A stretch of 64,000 nucleotides of DNA from Platycnemis pennipes (lineage: Eukaryota > Arthropoda > Insecta > Odonata > Platycnemididae). Of the stretch, positions 61,554 through 64,000 are shown piece by piece (positions within the stretch are counted from its first letter, which is position 1; each line of letters begins with the position of its first letter). Made by a program: the position numbers and the translations under genes. The notes under the pieces were generated by a model. That model searched no databases and was not told the origin of the DNA. It saw only the letters and a program-made list of their open reading frames with translations. The DNA lies in NCBI GenBank assembly GCA_933228895.1, contig OW121848.1, forward strand, positions 162,642,688 through 162,706,687. The letters run 5' to 3'.

Positions 61554-61589
61554 CTGTCATATGGAAAATTATTATGTTCCATATGACAG
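61554..61589. repeat. Perfect 13-bp inverted repeat, 10-nt loop
   Basis: CTGTCATATGGAA at 61554-61566 and TTCCATATGACAG at 61577-61589 pair at all 13 positions. The surrounding DNA is AT-rich. Confidence 0.75.
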
Positions 61590-62247
61590 TAAAAGCGCTT
61601 ACGTAATACCATGAATTCACATATTTAGACTTTAGTTTTCGTAATTAATAATTGGGATATTTAGCTTACTTTCGTTGAAGTGCAGTCACATATACCAATA
61701 TTATGTACGGATTATATATACATTCATTACAAAGGCTTTCAAGATTTATAATATCATGCAAGAATTTACGATAGCACACTTTATTAAGGTCTTCATAGCA
61801 ACCGGAATTTCAGTCAACAGTACCTACGTACCAAAGGGTATGTACGTAAAAATGAATATGTACTTATAAATACGTAGTAACTCCACTATTTATAAATACG
61901 TGATAGCTCTGTCATAAAAAAGGAAATATCACTAAGTTCGCATCATGATGTTTCCCTATTTCCTTCGCGTTGATCCTTATGCGAACAATATATGGACGGA
62001 GCTAGAATATTGAAATTGATGGTATTTGAATGCACACTAAAAAATGGAGCAGTTTTAATTATTTTTGTATGAGAAATAGTAATGGTTCTCAGAACACTGC
62101 TTTGGGCAAATTTTAAGTATCGAACGAGTAAGAAAGCTGGTTTTTAATTGAAAGCCGGAGCATTTACTATCATAGCGCTATGAAGGCGTATCGGGAACCG
62201 AATTTAAAAGATGATCGTAGATATATCCGTTGAATAGAATTAATTAC

Positions 62248-62372
62248 CTTGTAAGTGCCGAGGTTCTTCACGGAACAAGCAAGTTTCACATTTCTTCCTG
62301 CAGGTACGGTAATATTCTCAATCCCTTCGGAGAATTCGGGATCTTCAGTGGGCGTTGCAGCTACGGCTGTCA
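62248..62372 (-). CDS. Internal exon of a lachesin/DIP-type immunoglobulin-superfamily gene
   Basis: The 125-bp exon on the minus strand is bounded by a pyrimidine-rich acceptor (TTTTCTTACTTGCAG, just above 62372) and a donor AAG|GTAATT at 62247. It enters with two bases of a split codon (phase-1 intron) and leaves on a complete codon. The 41 residues include DPEFSEGIENITVPAGRNVK and LACSVKNLGTYK. This is the start of the first Ig domain, with the B-strand Cys, in insect lachesin-like and Dpr-interacting proteins. In that family these are GPI- or membrane-linked neuronal surface receptors that bind Dpr proteins in synaptic partner matching. The preceding and following exons are not visible. 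The next exon (beginning VAW-like with the core Trp) should lie at lower coordinates. Which paralogue it is cannot be decided from one exon. Confidence 0.85.
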
Positions 62373-62844
62373 CTGCAAGTAAGAAAATTCAGGAAATTAA
62401 ATACAACAGGAAGGTAATGGGTGACGAATGTTAGATGATAATAGATATTCAATAAATAAAAGTTATCTTTAATAAAAAACAATTCTATTTTACCAACAAA
62501 TTTAACCTATAAAACCGATGAAATTAGCGATTTTAAGATAGATGGGAGTACACCTATGAGATCAAGGCATCAACATAAAGCATGCATAATATTTTACTTA
62601 AGGATCATGCATAGTTTTCTACAATTTACATTACGCTAGACGAATAGAAGTGTAGAAAAAACGCTTGAAGGGGTAAGGAGGATGGATTCGACAACTGTGA
62701 ATTCTATTTCCAATTTGAAGTACCGGGGGTGTTAGAGAAACAGGTCAACAATAGCACAGTGATTGTTGCAAAGAGAGACAAACCGGAAGTTGAGGAGGAG
62801 TAAGCCATTAAAAATAGATGGCTAGCAAAATTAAAGTCTTGTTT

Positions 62845-62940
62845 GGAGTGTAGAGGAGCAGAGGGAAACCCGGTGTGGGCATTAGTTCACGGCTAACTAG
62901 TGGTGCTAAGCAGTCGAAGGCTCAACACGGGTGGAGAACT
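62845..62940 (-). repeat. SINE body fragment, diverged
   Basis: Plus-strand GGGAAACCCGGTGTGGGCATTAG parallels GAGAAACCCGGCGTCGGCATTAG of the 15292-15624 SINE at 15396-15421, split by substitutions, and weaker similarity continues. The tRNA head is not found. It lies about 470 bp upstream of the DIP-type exon, in its preceding intron. Confidence 0.5.
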
Positions 62941-64000
62941 CCTCCTAAAATTATCTCCAAAAGGCTCTCGGCTGAGAACTGTAATTTCATTGAAAAATGT
63001 CAACTAGTGCCTAATTCGAACACTGGCTACCTACCGCATAAACAGCTGTAACAACGTTGATACTATAATGAACGGTGAACAAAATTGAACAAAATTGAAA
63101 AAAACAGAAACTATTATATACCTAGTATAATCACACTACACTTAATTGTATCATATATTATTATGATATTGAAACAATTATAGTTTTAGAAATCACCTTG
63201 ATTCAAGATAGTGAACCTTCAGAATTTACACAAAGCAGCTGACGAAGCCTATTATTATCAGTCTGTCATTGAAGTACAGATAAAAGACTCAACGTAATAA
63301 GTCCTCTTTGAAACTTTTTCTAAAATACTTTGGACGTAAATCTCTCATTTTTTTACAAAACATTTCAGACCGTAATCAATTTTACATGCACTAAGCCATG
63401 CCTGAGTATTCACGGTTCAATTCTTACTGTTGACGTAAAGAACCAACATGTAAACAGGACATGTAAAGTTTTCATGAGCGTTAAACCATTATTTACCAGG
63501 AAAACAGAAAGCGCAGTCGTTCACTTAGATTTATTATGCTACCTAAATCTGTTTCTCTTTCAACATTTCCGAGGGATAAGGAAAAGTAGAAACTCCATGC
63601 ATCTTAGAGACACTAGAGTGGAGCAAGCGATGCTAGGTAGATTGTGGAGCGCAAAGCTTTCTTTGCAGTGAATTTCTAGTAGTCTATTTGAAGGCCAGCT
63701 GACATATCTCAGAGCGTTCATAGCATAGCTTGTCATACCAGAAATACTCAAGAAAGACATGGGAACTCGGATAGAGAGTTTGTTCGGACATGTTTAGAGA
63801 ATGCTCCGCTCCCGACCTCTACTCAGCAATTTATCGATCGATTGACATCTTGAGAAACGGATCCCGCGGGTAATATTTCCATCCCCCTCCCCTATGCGTG
63901 CAGCTCGTCGGACATTGGTATTGAGAAGCGGAACCCGGAGGAGGAACTTTGCCTTTTCGCTCGAAACAAAGGTCTCGAAAAGTTATGGAATCGAGTCTCG
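62941..64000. other. Presumed intron upstream of the IgSF exon; nothing recognised
   Basis: AT-rich DNA with only short unrecognised frames (63330-63671 plus, 63560-63760 minus). A GC-richer stretch at 63790-63960 reaches the window end. No second exon or signal-peptide exon could be identified. Confidence 0.4.

Overview
This window looks like intronic and intergenic DNA from a large, repeat-rich arthropod genome, almost certainly an insect. It is mostly AT-rich single-copy sequence with scattered GC-rich or strand-skewed patches and many decayed transposable elements. I see no bacterial operons, CRISPR array, rRNA, or intact multi-exon gene. The one cellular coding segment I can support is a 125-bp exon on the minus strand (62248-62372). 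It has consensus splice sites on both sides and encodes the start of an immunoglobulin domain of the lachesin / Dpr-interacting-protein (DIP) type. If that gene continues toward lower coordinates, its next intron could cover much or all of the rest of the window, since I found no further exon. The species cannot be named from the sequence.

The rest is a record of mobile elements. (a) tRNA-derived SINEs: a 333-bp full-length copy at 15292-15624 with a 9-bp target-site duplication (TSD), a 5'-truncated copy at 582-862 with a 13-bp TSD, diverged copies near 57.5 and 62.9 kb, and a second tRNA-like group (anticodon loop CCGGAAA) at 31.9 and 39.95 kb. (b) Non-LTR retrotransposons: an RTE/BovB-like copy at 12010-13664, flanked by a 13-bp TSD and inserted into an older, oppositely oriented element of the same general type; a well-preserved 5'-truncated copy at 22025-22995 with a single nonsense codon; jockey/CR1-like 3' halves at 18770-19832 and 56385-57035; a weaker remnant at 45430-45960; and an isolated 3' tail at 48.4 kb. 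(c) Terminal-inverted-repeat elements: a 1.46-kb hAT-like non-autonomous element (15983-17444), and two internally unrelated families that share the terminus CAATGGGG...CCCCATTG: a 541-bp type at 26793 and, inverted, at 52210, and a 771-bp type at 9275 with a truncated copy at 44870. All four CAATGGGG elements carry the palindrome TGACGTCA. (d) Structured or Penelope-like pieces: a hammerhead-ribozyme-like core at 31747-31787, a 68-bp-arm foldback at 34491-34650, and a 200-bp inverted pair at 41.9/57.9 kb.

Other structure: an almost exact 187-bp tandem duplication (43253-43626), a 40-bp duplication inside a LINE remnant (45523-45602), an 18-bp triplication (60359-60418), several short hairpins, and strongly purine- or pyrimidine-skewed GC-rich patches. 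Those patches generate long but meaningless open frames.

Nothing here works together as a pathway. The parts are linked by insertion history. I do not see a convincing new biological system. The most notable observations are the nested LINE pair, the shared-terminus TIR families with conserved TGACGTCA, and the hammerhead-like motif.
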